From an uncultured Actinomyces sp. (GTDB lineage: Bacteria; Actinomycetota; Actinomycetes; Actinomycetales; Actinomycetaceae), in assembly GCA_937926195.1 (NCBI GenBank), contig CALEXZ010000029.1, forward strand, positions 9,716-73,715: a DNA stretch of 64,000 bases. The letters run 5' to 3'. Below the pieces are notes generated by a model, which saw only the letters and a list, made by a program, of their open reading frames with translations, was not told the DNA's origin and did no database searches. This document shows positions 1-7,952 of this stretch, in pieces (position 1 is the stretch's first letter; each line of letters begins with the position of its first letter). Position numbers and translations under genes: made by a program.

Positions 1-2
1 CG

Positions 3-545
3 GTGGGTGCGGGCCTGGGACTGGGTCTCTTCGGCGTCCTGTCCATCATCCGCCTGCGTTCGACCGAGCTGAGCCAGCACGAGGTCGCCTACTTCTTCGC
101 CTCCCTCGCCCTCGGTCTGCTCGGCGGCATCCAGACCGCTCCACTGGCGCTCACCGGGGCGCTCATGGGGCTCGTCGTCCTGTCCCTGGCGCTCGCCGAC
201 GCTCCGGCGGTCATGCGCCGCAACCGCCACCAGGTGGTCCTGCTCGACCACGCCATCGCCGACGAGCCCGCTCTCATCGCCCACCTGGAGATGCTGCTGG
301 GCGCACGGGTGCGCTCTGTCGAGGTCCAGCAGCTCGACCTCGTTGACGACACCACGCTCGTCGACGTCCGCTACGTGCTCAACCGCTCCTCCTCCGACGC
401 CGCGAGCACCTCCTCCGGGGCCGGGTCCGCGCAGGAGTCCCTGCCTCGGGCTGTCACCCCCCTCGCCCCCCTGCCGGTCTCCTTCAGCGCCTCCGAGGGG
501 CGGCACGCCGCCCGCCGTCGCGAGCCCGTGGCCGCCGGCCGCTGA
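3..545 (+). CDS. DUF4956 family membrane protein (5' end cut by window)
   Basis: C-terminal part of a DUF4956-type protein. The visible 180 residues start inside a hydrophobic region (about residues 1-60, two or three membrane segments, with the family-like stretch GLFGVLSIIRLRS), followed by a cytosolic alpha/beta tail with HLEMLLGARVRSVEVQQLDL and a Ser/Ala/Pro-rich end. A GTG lies at position 3, but the family normally has several more N-terminal membrane helices, so the gene almost certainly begins outside the window. It is followed after 47 bases by a VTC-domain gene. DUF4956 and VTC genes are commonly neighbours and probably form one membrane complex; the function of DUF4956 itself is unknown. 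Confidence 0.8.
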   Translation: MGAGLGLGLFGVLSIIRLRSTELSQHEVAYFFASLALGLLGGIQTAPLALTGALMGLVVLSLALADAPAVMRRNRHQVVLLDHAIADEPALIAHLEMLLGARVRSVEVQQLDLVDDTTLVDVRYVLNRSSSDAASTSSGAGSAQESLPRAVTPLAPLPVSFSASEGRHAARRREPVAAGR

Positions 546-592
546 GCGGCACCCCGCCGTCACACAACCCGAGCACGCCCACGGGAGCCGTC

Positions 593-1411
593 ATGAACGC
601 CACCCCCCTGAACCCCGGCCACCTGGAGACGATCAGCCTCGACGAGCTCAACGCCGTCGCCGGGCTCCTCACCCGCGTGGACCGCAAGTACCTCGTGCCG
701 ACGACGACGGCACAGGCGCTCCTCGACGGGCTCGACGGCCAGGCGCGAGTCCTGTCGGTCGCGGGCGCCACCGCCTCGCGCTACGCCTCCGTCTACTTCG
801 ACACCCCGACGCTCGACTCCTACCTGCTCGCCGCCCGCAGACGCCGCCGCCGCTTCAAGGTCCGCACCCGCATCTACCTCGACTCGGGCCTGTGCTTCCT
901 GGAGGTCAAGACGCGCGGACCGCGGGGCGCCACCGTCAAGAGCCGCCTGCCCTACGACGTCGATGCCGCCGAGGTCCTCACCCGCCAGGGGCGCGACTTC
1001 GTCGCCGAGCAGCTGGCCTCCGCGCAGGTGACGACGGCGGCCGCCCGGCTCGCCGAGACCCTCGTCCCCGTCATGGGCACGACCTACGCACGCACCACCC
1101 TGCACCTTCCGGCGGCCGGCTCCCGACTCACCCTCGACACGTCCCTCGCCTGGCAGGACCTCACCGGCCGGGTCCTGGGCGATGTGCCCGCAGGAGAGCT
1201 TGCCGTCGTCGAGACCAAGAACCCCTCCGGTCCCGGGCCGGCGGACCGGTTCCTGTGGGCGCAGGGACACCGCCCCACGAAGGTCTCCAAGTACGCCACC
1301 GGCCTGGCGATGATCCGCCCCGAGCTGCCCGCCAACACGTGGCACCGGGTCATGCACCACGACCTCCGGGCCGCGCGGCGGACGGCCCGGCAGCGCGCCC
1401 GGGCGGCCTGA
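593..1411 (+). CDS. VTC domain (polyphosphate-polymerase-like) protein
   Basis: 272-residue protein of the VTC/CYTH-like tunnel fold. Visible hallmarks are DRKYLVP near residue 23 (basic tunnel residues), the FDTP motif near 64, RRRRFKVRTRIYLDS around 82-98, FLEVKTRGPRGATVKSR (acidic and basic tunnel strands) near 102 and VVETKNP near 204. Yeast Vtc4 uses this fold to make polyphosphate from ATP; bacterial homologues are annotated as polyphosphate polymerase domain proteins, but activity is unproven. The ATG is preceded by a GGAG at good distance. It lies between the DUF4956 gene and a secreted carbohydrate-binding lipoprotein, suggesting a membrane-linked polymer system. Confidence 0.85.
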   Translation: MNATPLNPGHLETISLDELNAVAGLLTRVDRKYLVPTTTAQALLDGLDGQARVLSVAGATASRYASVYFDTPTLDSYLLAARRRRRRFKVRTRIYLDSGLCFLEVKTRGPRGATVKSRLPYDVDAAEVLTRQGRDFVAEQLASAQVTTAAARLAETLVPVMGTTYARTTLHLPAAGSRLTLDTSLAWQDLTGRVLGDVPAGELAVVETKNPSGPGPADRFLWAQGHRPTKVSKYATGLAMIRPELPANTWHRVMHHDLRAARRTARQRARAA

Positions 1412-1540
1412 GCCTGCCCGGAACGCCCCACCACACGCTCATGCCCCACGAACAAGGTCCTCACAGCGTGCACATGGGACCGCTGCCTTGACTGGGAGCC
1501 AACACCAACGCGGACCAACCCGCACCGAAGGAGCCACGAC

Positions 1541-3256
1541 ATGACACCCACACTGACCCACAGCACCGGCCAACGCGCTCGCCGCGCCACCCGCCGCCGG
1601 GCCACCGGAGCCATCGCCGCCCTGGCCTCCATCGCCCTCGTCGCAGCCTGCGGCAGCGGCGCCATGGCCGGAACAACCGGCTCGAACGCGCAGACGATCA
1701 CGGGAACCTCCACCAGCGGCACGGCCAGCTCGGGCACGGCCTGGACCACCATCTCCACCGCGACGCGTGACGCCAACGCGGGGGCCGACGCCGAGGCCGT
1801 CCTCACCGCCAACGCGGACACCTCCGCGGCCGTCGCCGCCGCAAGCAGCTACGAGAAGGGCACCTACAACAGCTCCTCCGCCACGACGATCACGCTCAAC
1901 GGCAGCTCGGTGAACGTCGAGGGCGACGCCTCCTCACTCGTGACGGTCGACGGCACGACGGTAACGATCACGGGCTCGGGCACCTTCGTCCTCACCGGAA
2001 CGCTCAGCGACGGCGAGGTCCTCGTCAACGCGGCGGACGCCGACGTCGTCCTCGTGCTCGACGACGCCTCCGTCACCAACGCGGACGGCCCGGCCGTCAA
2101 CATCCAGGACGCGGGCAGCGCCGTCGTCGTCCTCGCCGAGGGCAGCACAAACACGCTCACGGACGGGGCGACCTACGCCGACACCAGCGCCGACGCCCCC
2201 ACGGCCGCCCTCTACTCCTCCGACACGCTCACCCTCACCGGAACCGGGTCGCTCACCGTCACCGGACAGGCGAACGACGCCATCTCCTCGAAGAACGGCC
2301 TGGCGCTCACCGGCAGCCCCACGATGACCGTCACCGCCGCCGACGACGGCCTGCGCGGCAAGGACTGGCTGCTCGTCAACGGCGGGACGCTCACCGTCAC
2401 GGCCGGCGGTGACGGCCTGAAGTCCAGTGAGGACAACGACGAGACCAAGGGCTTCGGGGCCCTGGGCGCCGCGCGTGTGAGCATCACCGCCGGCGACGAC
2501 GGCATCGCCGCCACGACCGACGTCGTCGTCGACGGCACGACGCTCGACATCTCGGCCGGAGGCGGTCAGGCACAGGCGGTCGGGGAGGACTCCCAGGAGT
2601 CCCCCAAGGGAGTGAACGCAGGCGTCACCTACGTGCAGTCCTCCGGGACCGTCACCGTCGACGCCGCCGACGAGGGTGTGCAGGGCGCCTTCGTCACCGT
2701 CACCGGCGGCACGCTGTCCATCACCCCCGGTGACGACGGCATCAACGCCTCCAACGGCGACTACACGATCGAGGGCTACGAGAACGCCGACTCCGAGTCC
2801 GACGACGGCTCCGTGCTCACGGTCTCCGGCGGCACCGTGCAGATCGACTTCGCCGCCTCCGACGGCGTCGACTCCAACGGCTCCGCCTACGTCACGGGCG
2901 GTCAGGTGCTCGTCGTCGGCGCCGCGGGCGCCATGGACGGCTCGGTCGACGCGAACGGGGACTCCCAGCTCGTGGGCGTGTCCGGTTCGCTCAGCGTCGC
3001 GGCGGGCGACACGATCACGCTCACGGGCACTGACGGCACGAGCTGGTCGGTGACCTCGGTGGTCTCGGACAGCTCCCTCACGGTGCTGGGCCTCACCGAC
3101 GGGGTGTCGTACACGGTGACGACGTCCTCGGGCGGCTCCTTCACCGCGACGGCCTCTGCCCTCGGCGCAGGCACGGGCGGCGCGATGGGCGGCCGGCCCG
3201 GGGGCGCTCCCGGCGACCAGGGCGGCACCCCCGGGGGCGGCCAGCCTCCGCAGTGA
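1541..3256 (+). CDS. Carbohydrate-binding domain (DUF4353/Cthe_2159-like) lipoprotein
   Basis: 571-residue exported protein. A basic N-terminus and hydrophobic stretch end in a lipobox (LVAAC, Cys37), so it is probably a lipoprotein. The body is a right-handed beta-helix made of repeated strands such as LTLTGTGSLTVTG, TVTAADDGLRGKDW, SITAGDDGIAATTD and SITPGDDGINASNGDYTIEG. The recurring GDDG(I/L) turns look like the calcium sites of the Cthe_2159 polygalacturonate-binding family. The C-terminus is Gly/Pro-rich (3175-3253) and may cross the wall. RBS AAGGAG lies 8 bases before the ATG. It is the third gene of the DUF4956-VTC cluster, a combination seen repeatedly in bacteria; the ligand is unknown. 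Confidence 0.82.
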   Translation: MTPTLTHSTGQRARRATRRRATGAIAALASIALVAACGSGAMAGTTGSNAQTITGTSTSGTASSGTAWTTISTATRDANAGADAEAVLTANADTSAAVAAASSYEKGTYNSSSATTITLNGSSVNVEGDASSLVTVDGTTVTITGSGTFVLTGTLSDGEVLVNAADADVVLVLDDASVTNADGPAVNIQDAGSAVVVLAEGSTNTLTDGATYADTSADAPTAALYSSDTLTLTGTGSLTVTGQANDAISSKNGLALTGSPTMTVTAADDGLRGKDWLLVNGGTLTVTAGGDGLKSSEDNDETKGFGALGAARVSITAGDDGIAATTDVVVDGTTLDISAGGGQAQAVGEDSQESPKGVNAGVTYVQSSGTVTVDAADEGVQGAFVTVTGGTLSITPGDDGINASNGDYTIEGYENADSESDDGSVLTVSGGTVQIDFAASDGVDSNGSAYVTGGQVLVVGAAGAMDGSVDANGDSQLVGVSGSLSVAAGDTITLTGTDGTSWSVTSVVSDSSLTVLGLTDGVSYTVTTSSGGSFTATASALGAGTGGAMGGRPGGAPGDQGGTPGGGQPPQ

Positions 3257-3350
3257 CGCAGCCCCTCGTTGAGGACCGGCCCCTCACTCGCCGAGCCCTG
3301 GGCTCTCACGCCGAGCACTGACCACCCGCGTCAGACGCAGGCACGAGATC

Positions 3351-5228
3351 TCAGGGCTCGACGTGCACCCAGGCCGTGGCGTCCGCGGGCAGGACCCGCA
3401 CGCGCCGCCCGTCGTCGTCCACGCGCTCCACAACCGGCACGGAGGAGACGAGCACCCGGCCCGGCGGCAGCTCGACCGGCGCCCCGAAGGCCGTCCACGA
3501 CTGCACCTGGCCGCGGGCGAAGGCGAGCACGCCCTCCTCACGCCGGACCCACGTGAGCTCGTCGCCGACACCGCTGGCCACCAGCTCCCTACGGGCTGCG
3601 AGCCCCCGACGGTAGACGGCCAGGAAGGAGCCGCTGTCGAGCTCCTGCTCCTCCACCGACAGCCAGCCCCACCACTGAGGCTGCGGCAGGTGCGGCTCGG
3701 CCCCGCCGTCGGAGCCGAAGCCGAAGGAGGAGCCGGAGCTCGTCCACGGCAGCGGCACACGGCATCCGTCCCGCCCCTTCTCGACAGCGCGCTTGCGCCT
3801 GGCGATCGGGTCCTGCAACCGCTCGTCCGGGATGTCGGGGACCTCCCACAGGCCGAGCTCGTCGCCCTGCCACACGTACATCGAGCCGGGCAGCGCCATG
3901 ACGGCGAGCGCACCTGCGGCGGCCCGGCGGCGGCCCGCGGCGGCGTCGTAGTGGAAGCGGGCGTCGTCGCCGTCAGCAGCCAGCCAGCGGCGTGCCAGGC
4001 TCAGGGACCGCTCGTAGGGCCCGTCCGGGCAGTCCGCGTCTCGGTCGGCGCCGTCGGCCGTCTCCTCGGCGGGCACCGGGGCCTCAAGGTCGAAGGCGTA
4101 GCGGCTGGCGACACGCACGACGTCGTGGCAGCCCAGGACCCAGGTGGTGGAGCCGCTGCGCTCGAGGTCCGCGAGCCCCGCGCTGATCGCCCACTCGTAG
4201 GAGGCGGAGGTGAAGTCGGCGTCCTGCATCTGGAAGTTGAAGGCCTGGCCGACGCTGCGCGCGTAGGCGGCACGGCGCTCGGGGGCGACACCGGCCTCGG
4301 CGACGGCGAAGCGGGGCGGGTCGTAGGACTCCAGGACCGGACGCCACTCGGCGTAGATGGCGTGGACCTCGTCGCGGTCGAGCAGCGGGTGGGAGCCGTC
4401 GTCGAGCGGCGGCCAGGGCAGCTCGGACCAGGGCCGGTCGAGCTGGCTGAGGTCCTTCGCCATGCCTGAGGCGACGTCGATGCGGAAGCCGTCGACGCCG
4501 TGATCGCACCAGAAGCGCAGGGTGCGCAGCAGGTCCTCGTGGACCTCGGGGTCCTCCCAGCTGAGGTCCGGCTGCTCGGGCGCGAAGATGTGCATGTACC
4601 ACTGGTAGGGGCGGCCGGTGCCCGGGCCGGTGAGGGCGCGGCCGTCGGCGTCGACGTCGTCGATGCGCTCCCAGATGGAGCCGCCGAAGAGGGACAGCCA
4701 GTCGCTCGGGGGCAGCTCGCCGTCGGCGCCGCGTCCTTCCAGGATGACGTAGTGGCGGCGCTCGGGGGCGTCCGGGCCGCCGGCGAGGGCGGCACGGAAC
4801 CAGGCGTGGCGGTCGGAGGTGTGGTTGGGGACGATGTCGACGAGGATGCGGATGCCGGCGCTGTGCAGCGCGGCGACCATCTCGTCGAAGTCGGCCATCG
4901 TGCCGATCTCGGGGGCGACGTCGCGGTGGTCGTCGACGTCGTAGCCGCCGTCGGCGAGGGCCGAGGGGTAGAAGGGTGAGAGCCACACGGCGTCGACGCC
5001 CAGGGCGCTGAGGTAGGGCACGCGGCTCGTGATGCCCTTGAGGTCGCCGATGCCGTTGCCGTCGAGGTCCGCGAAGGAGCGCGGGTAGATCTGGTAGATG
5101 ACGGCGTCGTGCCACCACTGGCGGGCGGGGGACGCCGGGGTGAGAGGCACCTGGGCCGGTGCGGTCTCTGAGGGGTCGGCCTGGGAAGGGCTCGGCAGGG
5201 TCTGCGGGAGAAGGGGGGACTCGGTCAC
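3351..5228 (-). CDS. GH13 alpha-glucosidase / oligo-1,6-glucosidase-like enzyme
   Basis: 625-residue cytosolic glycoside hydrolase family 13 enzyme, probably hydrolysing alpha-glucosidic bonds of maltose, isomaltose or sucrose. Conserved regions seen: VIYQIYPRSFADLDGNGIGDLKGI (43-66), DIVPNHTS (131-138), GFRIDVA with the nucleophile Asp251, the acid/base Glu311 in FAVAEAG, and HDVVR with Asp369. No signal peptide is present; residues 1-36 are a Pro/Ser-rich extension. Residue 367 is Cys where the family normally has Asn (NHD). A perfect 14-base palindrome of LacI-operator type lies just upstream (5251-5264), so control by a LacI-family sugar repressor encoded elsewhere is likely. Confidence 0.9.
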   Translation of the reverse strand: MTESPLLPQTLPSPSQADPSETAPAQVPLTPASPARQWWHDAVIYQIYPRSFADLDGNGIGDLKGITSRVPYLSALGVDAVWLSPFYPSALADGGYDVDDHRDVAPEIGTMADFDEMVAALHSAGIRILVDIVPNHTSDRHAWFRAALAGGPDAPERRHYVILEGRGADGELPPSDWLSLFGGSIWERIDDVDADGRALTGPGTGRPYQWYMHIFAPEQPDLSWEDPEVHEDLLRTLRFWCDHGVDGFRIDVASGMAKDLSQLDRPWSELPWPPLDDGSHPLLDRDEVHAIYAEWRPVLESYDPPRFAVAEAGVAPERRAAYARSVGQAFNFQMQDADFTSASYEWAISAGLADLERSGSTTWVLGCHDVVRVASRYAFDLEAPVPAEETADGADRDADCPDGPYERSLSLARRWLAADGDDARFHYDAAAGRRRAAAGALAVMALPGSMYVWQGDELGLWEVPDIPDERLQDPIARRKRAVEKGRDGCRVPLPWTSSGSSFGFGSDGGAEPHLPQPQWWGWLSVEEQELDSGSFLAVYRRGLAARRELVASGVGDELTWVRREEGVLAFARGQVQSWTAFGAPVELPPGRVLVSSVPVVERVDDDGRRVRVLPADATAWVHVEP

Positions 5229-5250
5229 CGCATCATCCTGCCAGGTTCTG

Positions 5251-5264
5251 GTGTAGCGCTACAC
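5251..5264. promoter_or_regulatory. LacI-family operator palindrome upstream of GH13 gene
   Basis: Perfect palindrome GTGTAGCGCTACAC with a central CG, 23 bases upstream of the GH13 start. Its symmetry and central CG are typical of LacI/GalR-family operators of actinobacterial sugar genes. No LacI-type regulator is encoded in this window, so the repressor acts in trans. Confidence 0.6.
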
Positions 5265-5319
5265 ATCGAGCGCGCACGGCGGACTCCTCTTGGTGGAGGA
5301 GACCTCACCACAGGTCATA

Positions 5320-5340
5320 GTGTACAGTATTCTGTACAAT
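5320..5340. promoter_or_regulatory. yefM-yoeB autoregulatory operator
   Basis: The inverted repeat TGTACAG (5321-5327) / CTGTACA (5332-5338), with a 4-base spacer TATT, contains two TGTACA cores. TGTACA is the core of the palindrome bound by YefM-YoeB in characterised systems. It sits 34 bases before the antitoxin start in a promoter-like AT-rich patch, so the antitoxin-toxin complex very probably binds here. Confidence 0.65.
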
Positions 5341-5371
5341 GCGATGCGGTCGATCAAGGACAGGAGCACCC

Positions 5372-5629
5372 GTGAAGACGATGACCTACACCGAGTCCCG
5401 CGCGCGCTACGCCGAGGTCCTCGACTCCGTCGTCGACGACTGCGAGGAGGTGGTCATCACTCGCGCCGGCCACGAGCCCGCCGTCATCGTGTCCCTGGCG
5501 GAGTACCAGTCCCTCAAGGAGACCGACTACCTCCTGCGTAACCCCGTCAACGCCCGTCACCTGCTGGGCTCGATCGAACGGCTGGAAGCCGGGCACGGCA
5601 CCGCGCACGGACTGATCGAGGACGACTGA
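5372..5629 (+). CDS. yefM: Antitoxin of the YefM/Phd family
   Basis: 85-residue antitoxin. The start chosen is GTG at 5372, because AGGAG lies 5 bases before it and the product begins MKTMTYTESRARYAEVLDSV, the usual Phd/YefM N-terminus. The DNA-binding N-terminal half carries VVITRAGHEPAVIVSLAEYQSL, the family's central signature. The C-terminal part (RNPVNARHLLGSIERLEAG) would wrap the toxin. An upstream reading at 5339 is open but overlaps the operator. The stop is one base before the toxin start, so the two are translated together. The protein neutralises YoeB and, with it, represses the promoter. Confidence 0.92.
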   Translation: MKTMTYTESRARYAEVLDSVVDDCEEVVITRAGHEPAVIVSLAEYQSLKETDYLLRNPVNARHLLGSIERLEAGHGTAHGLIEDD

Positions 5630-5630
5630 C

Positions 5631-5891
5631 GTGCCGTTCACGTGGGACGACGACGCCTGGCAGGACTACCTGTGGTGGCAGGCGCACGACCGCACCGTCC
5701 TCGAACGGATCAACCGCCTGCTGCGGGACATCCAACGTGGCGGCAACCAGGGCATCGGCAAACCGGAGCCTCTGCGCTTCCAGCTCTCCGGCTACTGGTC
5801 CCGCCGCATCACCGACGAGCACCGACTCGTCTACCGCATCAACGAGAACGGCACGATCCTCATCGCCTCCTGCCGCCACCACTATGAGTGA
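5631..5891 (+). CDS. yoeB: YoeB-family ribosome-dependent mRNA interferase toxin
   Basis: 86-residue toxin of the RelE/YoeB fold with GTG start directly behind the antitoxin stop. The YoeB pattern is complete: FTWDDDAWQDYLWWQAHD at the N-terminus, KINRLL-like helix, GKPEPLR (the catalytic Glu), RRITDEHRLVYR (the catalytic Arg) and the end CRHHYE (the catalytic His and C-terminal Tyr). These residues correspond to Glu46, Arg65 and His83 of the E. coli enzyme, so the toxin appears intact. It cleaves translated mRNA at the ribosomal A site when free of YefM. Confidence 0.93.
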   Translation: MPFTWDDDAWQDYLWWQAHDRTVLERINRLLRDIQRGGNQGIGKPEPLRFQLSGYWSRRITDEHRLVYRINENGTILIASCRHHYE

Positions 5892-5909
5892 CGGCGCACC
5901 GAAGCTCCC

Positions 5910-7778
5910 TCAGTTCGTTTGGTCGTTAGGGAGGTGCCTGCCGATGTATCCGACGACGATCTTGCCGTAACCGGGAACGCCAGTCGCGTCGTGGAGGTAG
6001 AGCCGCGGCGAGACCATTCCCGACTTCGCGATAACGAAGTGCTTGTCCATGTAGATCCGCCCCTTGTCGTCACGCTCTGGGATGACATCCGGAACGTTGA
6101 ACATCCGCTCACGCCGGTATTTCCTTCGATTATCGACGGTCTCCGACTCCTTCGGCTTGTACCACCGTGACGACACGGTACGATAACCCTCCGGCGGATG
6201 GTGTAGGTACTCACGAAGATTGACGACCTTAAGATCCTGACTCTGTCGAGCACAGGCATAGTCATTGAGTGCGTGAAGAATGTTCCACGTCCTCACAACC
6301 CAAGCGATCTCATTCTGATCATCGAGGTCGATTGCCTTCTCCCAGTTACAGGTGAACTCGATGTAGGGCATATGACAAGCGAGAACCCCCTTCTCCGCCC
6401 AGTCCGCAAGCTCTAGCCAACCGTCGGGCGGTGAGGTCTCAATGTCATCGGATACACCAGCCCACGCCTCTTCACCTCTCCCAACTTTCTGAAACTCCAC
6501 GCGAAGCCTGTTGATCTCCGCCTGCTGCTTCCGCACAAGGGCAAATGCCCTGCCCTTCTCCTCCGTTGCCACCGCATAGTCGAGAGTCAGGTCGTCACGC
6601 TCTTGAGTTCGGTGATCCAAATCGGCAGTCAACTGTGCGACCAACGCATCCGAAGACACGACACGACGTTCAAGCAAACCCACACGCTTATGCGCCTCAG
6701 ACAACTCAGTACGCACGTCAACAAGCAAGCTCTTTTGTGCGGAGACAAGCCTCTCAAACTCCTCGAGCCTCTCTTTCACTTGCGGGTCGACATCGACCAT
6801 CGGAGCGTGACTCGAAAGTCCCTCAACGGGCGGGACCGGAACAGGCTCAACGGTGGCGGTGGCCTCATAGACGATCTCGTCCAGATGCCGCACCGCAAGC
6901 GCGAGGTACCGACGCACTCTCTGATCCTGCTGTCGGGCGTTGGTGAAGGCCCTTGACCGGCGTTCAAGAACCCTGCTCGCGCGTTCACGCAGAGCATCAT
7001 CTGCAAGAGTCGCGGTCGTCAGGAACCGGTGACGTACTCCGTCCTCCGGATCGGAGAAGCGAGCACCTGGAACGAACGTGCGCAGGGAACCTTCCATGAC
7101 AACATGCCGCTTGGACACCTGACTATTGAAGGAGCGGGTCGCCTCCGGGTCGAGCACGTAGGTGGCCGCCTGCCCCACAGTCTGTGTGGTGATGTTCTTA
7201 ATGAACTCACCCCAAGAGTCCAACGGCAACGACTCGTCACTTCCAGCGACAAGTACAAGACTGTGATGATCATCCTCCTCCAGTTCCTTGAGAAGAGACG
7301 GAACTCCCTCAACATCGAGCACTTGGGGACCGCTGCAGAGACGGACACCGTTGTCATTACAGTCAAATCTCTTGAGGATGGTTCGCACGTACCGAGGGAC
7401 GGCAGCGTTCTTCGGACGCAGTGGGTCCTTGGGTGACGGCGGCGCATCAAGCTCGACTGAGACGAGACAGCGGTCGTCCGTACTCGGGAGTCCAGCTACT
7501 GTCACCTGGCTGGTCCATGCGGCTTCGCCGCCGCGCTCTGTCTCTCTGCAGCGGAACGCGAAGATACGGTCTCCAGACCCCTCCGTGACGTCCGAGAGAA
7601 CGAGCTCGAGCCTGTCGTTCGGTCGGAGACACGCTCCTGGTACAAGGCCATCGAGGCTGCCCGTACCCAGGAAACGACCGTGCTTGCGCTCCACCCAGTC
7701 GATCATGATGGCCTGCACACGTAAGATTGCGGCAGCAACCGGTGTTCCTACCGTAAATGTGCTGCGATAGGCGAGCAT
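5910..7778 (-). CDS. Unrecognised coiled-coil protein, probably horizontally acquired
   Basis: 622-residue protein I do not recognise. Residues 1-300 are mixed alpha/beta with no nucleotide-binding loop; a strand-helix section (SLVLVAGSDESLPLDSW, 173-189) resembles a Rossmann-like core. Residues about 331-432 form a long coiled coil. The C-terminal part (450-622) is compact, rich in Trp, Tyr and His and ends GYGKIVVGYIGRHLPN. No signal peptide or membrane segment is visible. Codon use and base composition are clearly AT-richer than neighbouring genes. An RBS (AGGAAAG) precedes the ATG. It converges on yefM-yoeB with 18 bases between stops. A defence or mobile-element role is possible from context only. 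Confidence 0.8.
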   Translation of the reverse strand: MLAYRSTFTVGTPVAAAILRVQAIMIDWVERKHGRFLGTGSLDGLVPGACLRPNDRLELVLSDVTEGSGDRIFAFRCRETERGGEAAWTSQVTVAGLPSTDDRCLVSVELDAPPSPKDPLRPKNAAVPRYVRTILKRFDCNDNGVRLCSGPQVLDVEGVPSLLKELEEDDHHSLVLVAGSDESLPLDSWGEFIKNITTQTVGQAATYVLDPEATRSFNSQVSKRHVVMEGSLRTFVPGARFSDPEDGVRHRFLTTATLADDALRERASRVLERRSRAFTNARQQDQRVRRYLALAVRHLDEIVYEATATVEPVPVPPVEGLSSHAPMVDVDPQVKERLEEFERLVSAQKSLLVDVRTELSEAHKRVGLLERRVVSSDALVAQLTADLDHRTQERDDLTLDYAVATEEKGRAFALVRKQQAEINRLRVEFQKVGRGEEAWAGVSDDIETSPPDGWLELADWAEKGVLACHMPYIEFTCNWEKAIDLDDQNEIAWVVRTWNILHALNDYACARQSQDLKVVNLREYLHHPPEGYRTVSSRWYKPKESETVDNRRKYRRERMFNVPDVIPERDDKGRIYMDKHFVIAKSGMVSPRLYLHDATGVPGYGKIVVGYIGRHLPNDQTN

Positions 7779-7952
7779 CGTTCTCTTTCCTGTCAGTTAT
7801 GGACGAGCCTCCTTGGCTCGCTTCGTCAGGATACCTGGGAGATCCGACGCAAATCAGTGATCACTTCACCGAGCACCTCGGTTCATGTCCAAGTGCACCA
7901 CAGCACACGGCAGTTTCGAACATGGAGTGAGACCGGCGTAGGTGCCCCGCCC

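Noticed and set aside
3293..3305. Terminator between the lipoprotein and GH13 genes
   Set aside because: GAGCC/GGCTC gives only a 5-bp stem with a 3-base loop; too weak to support.
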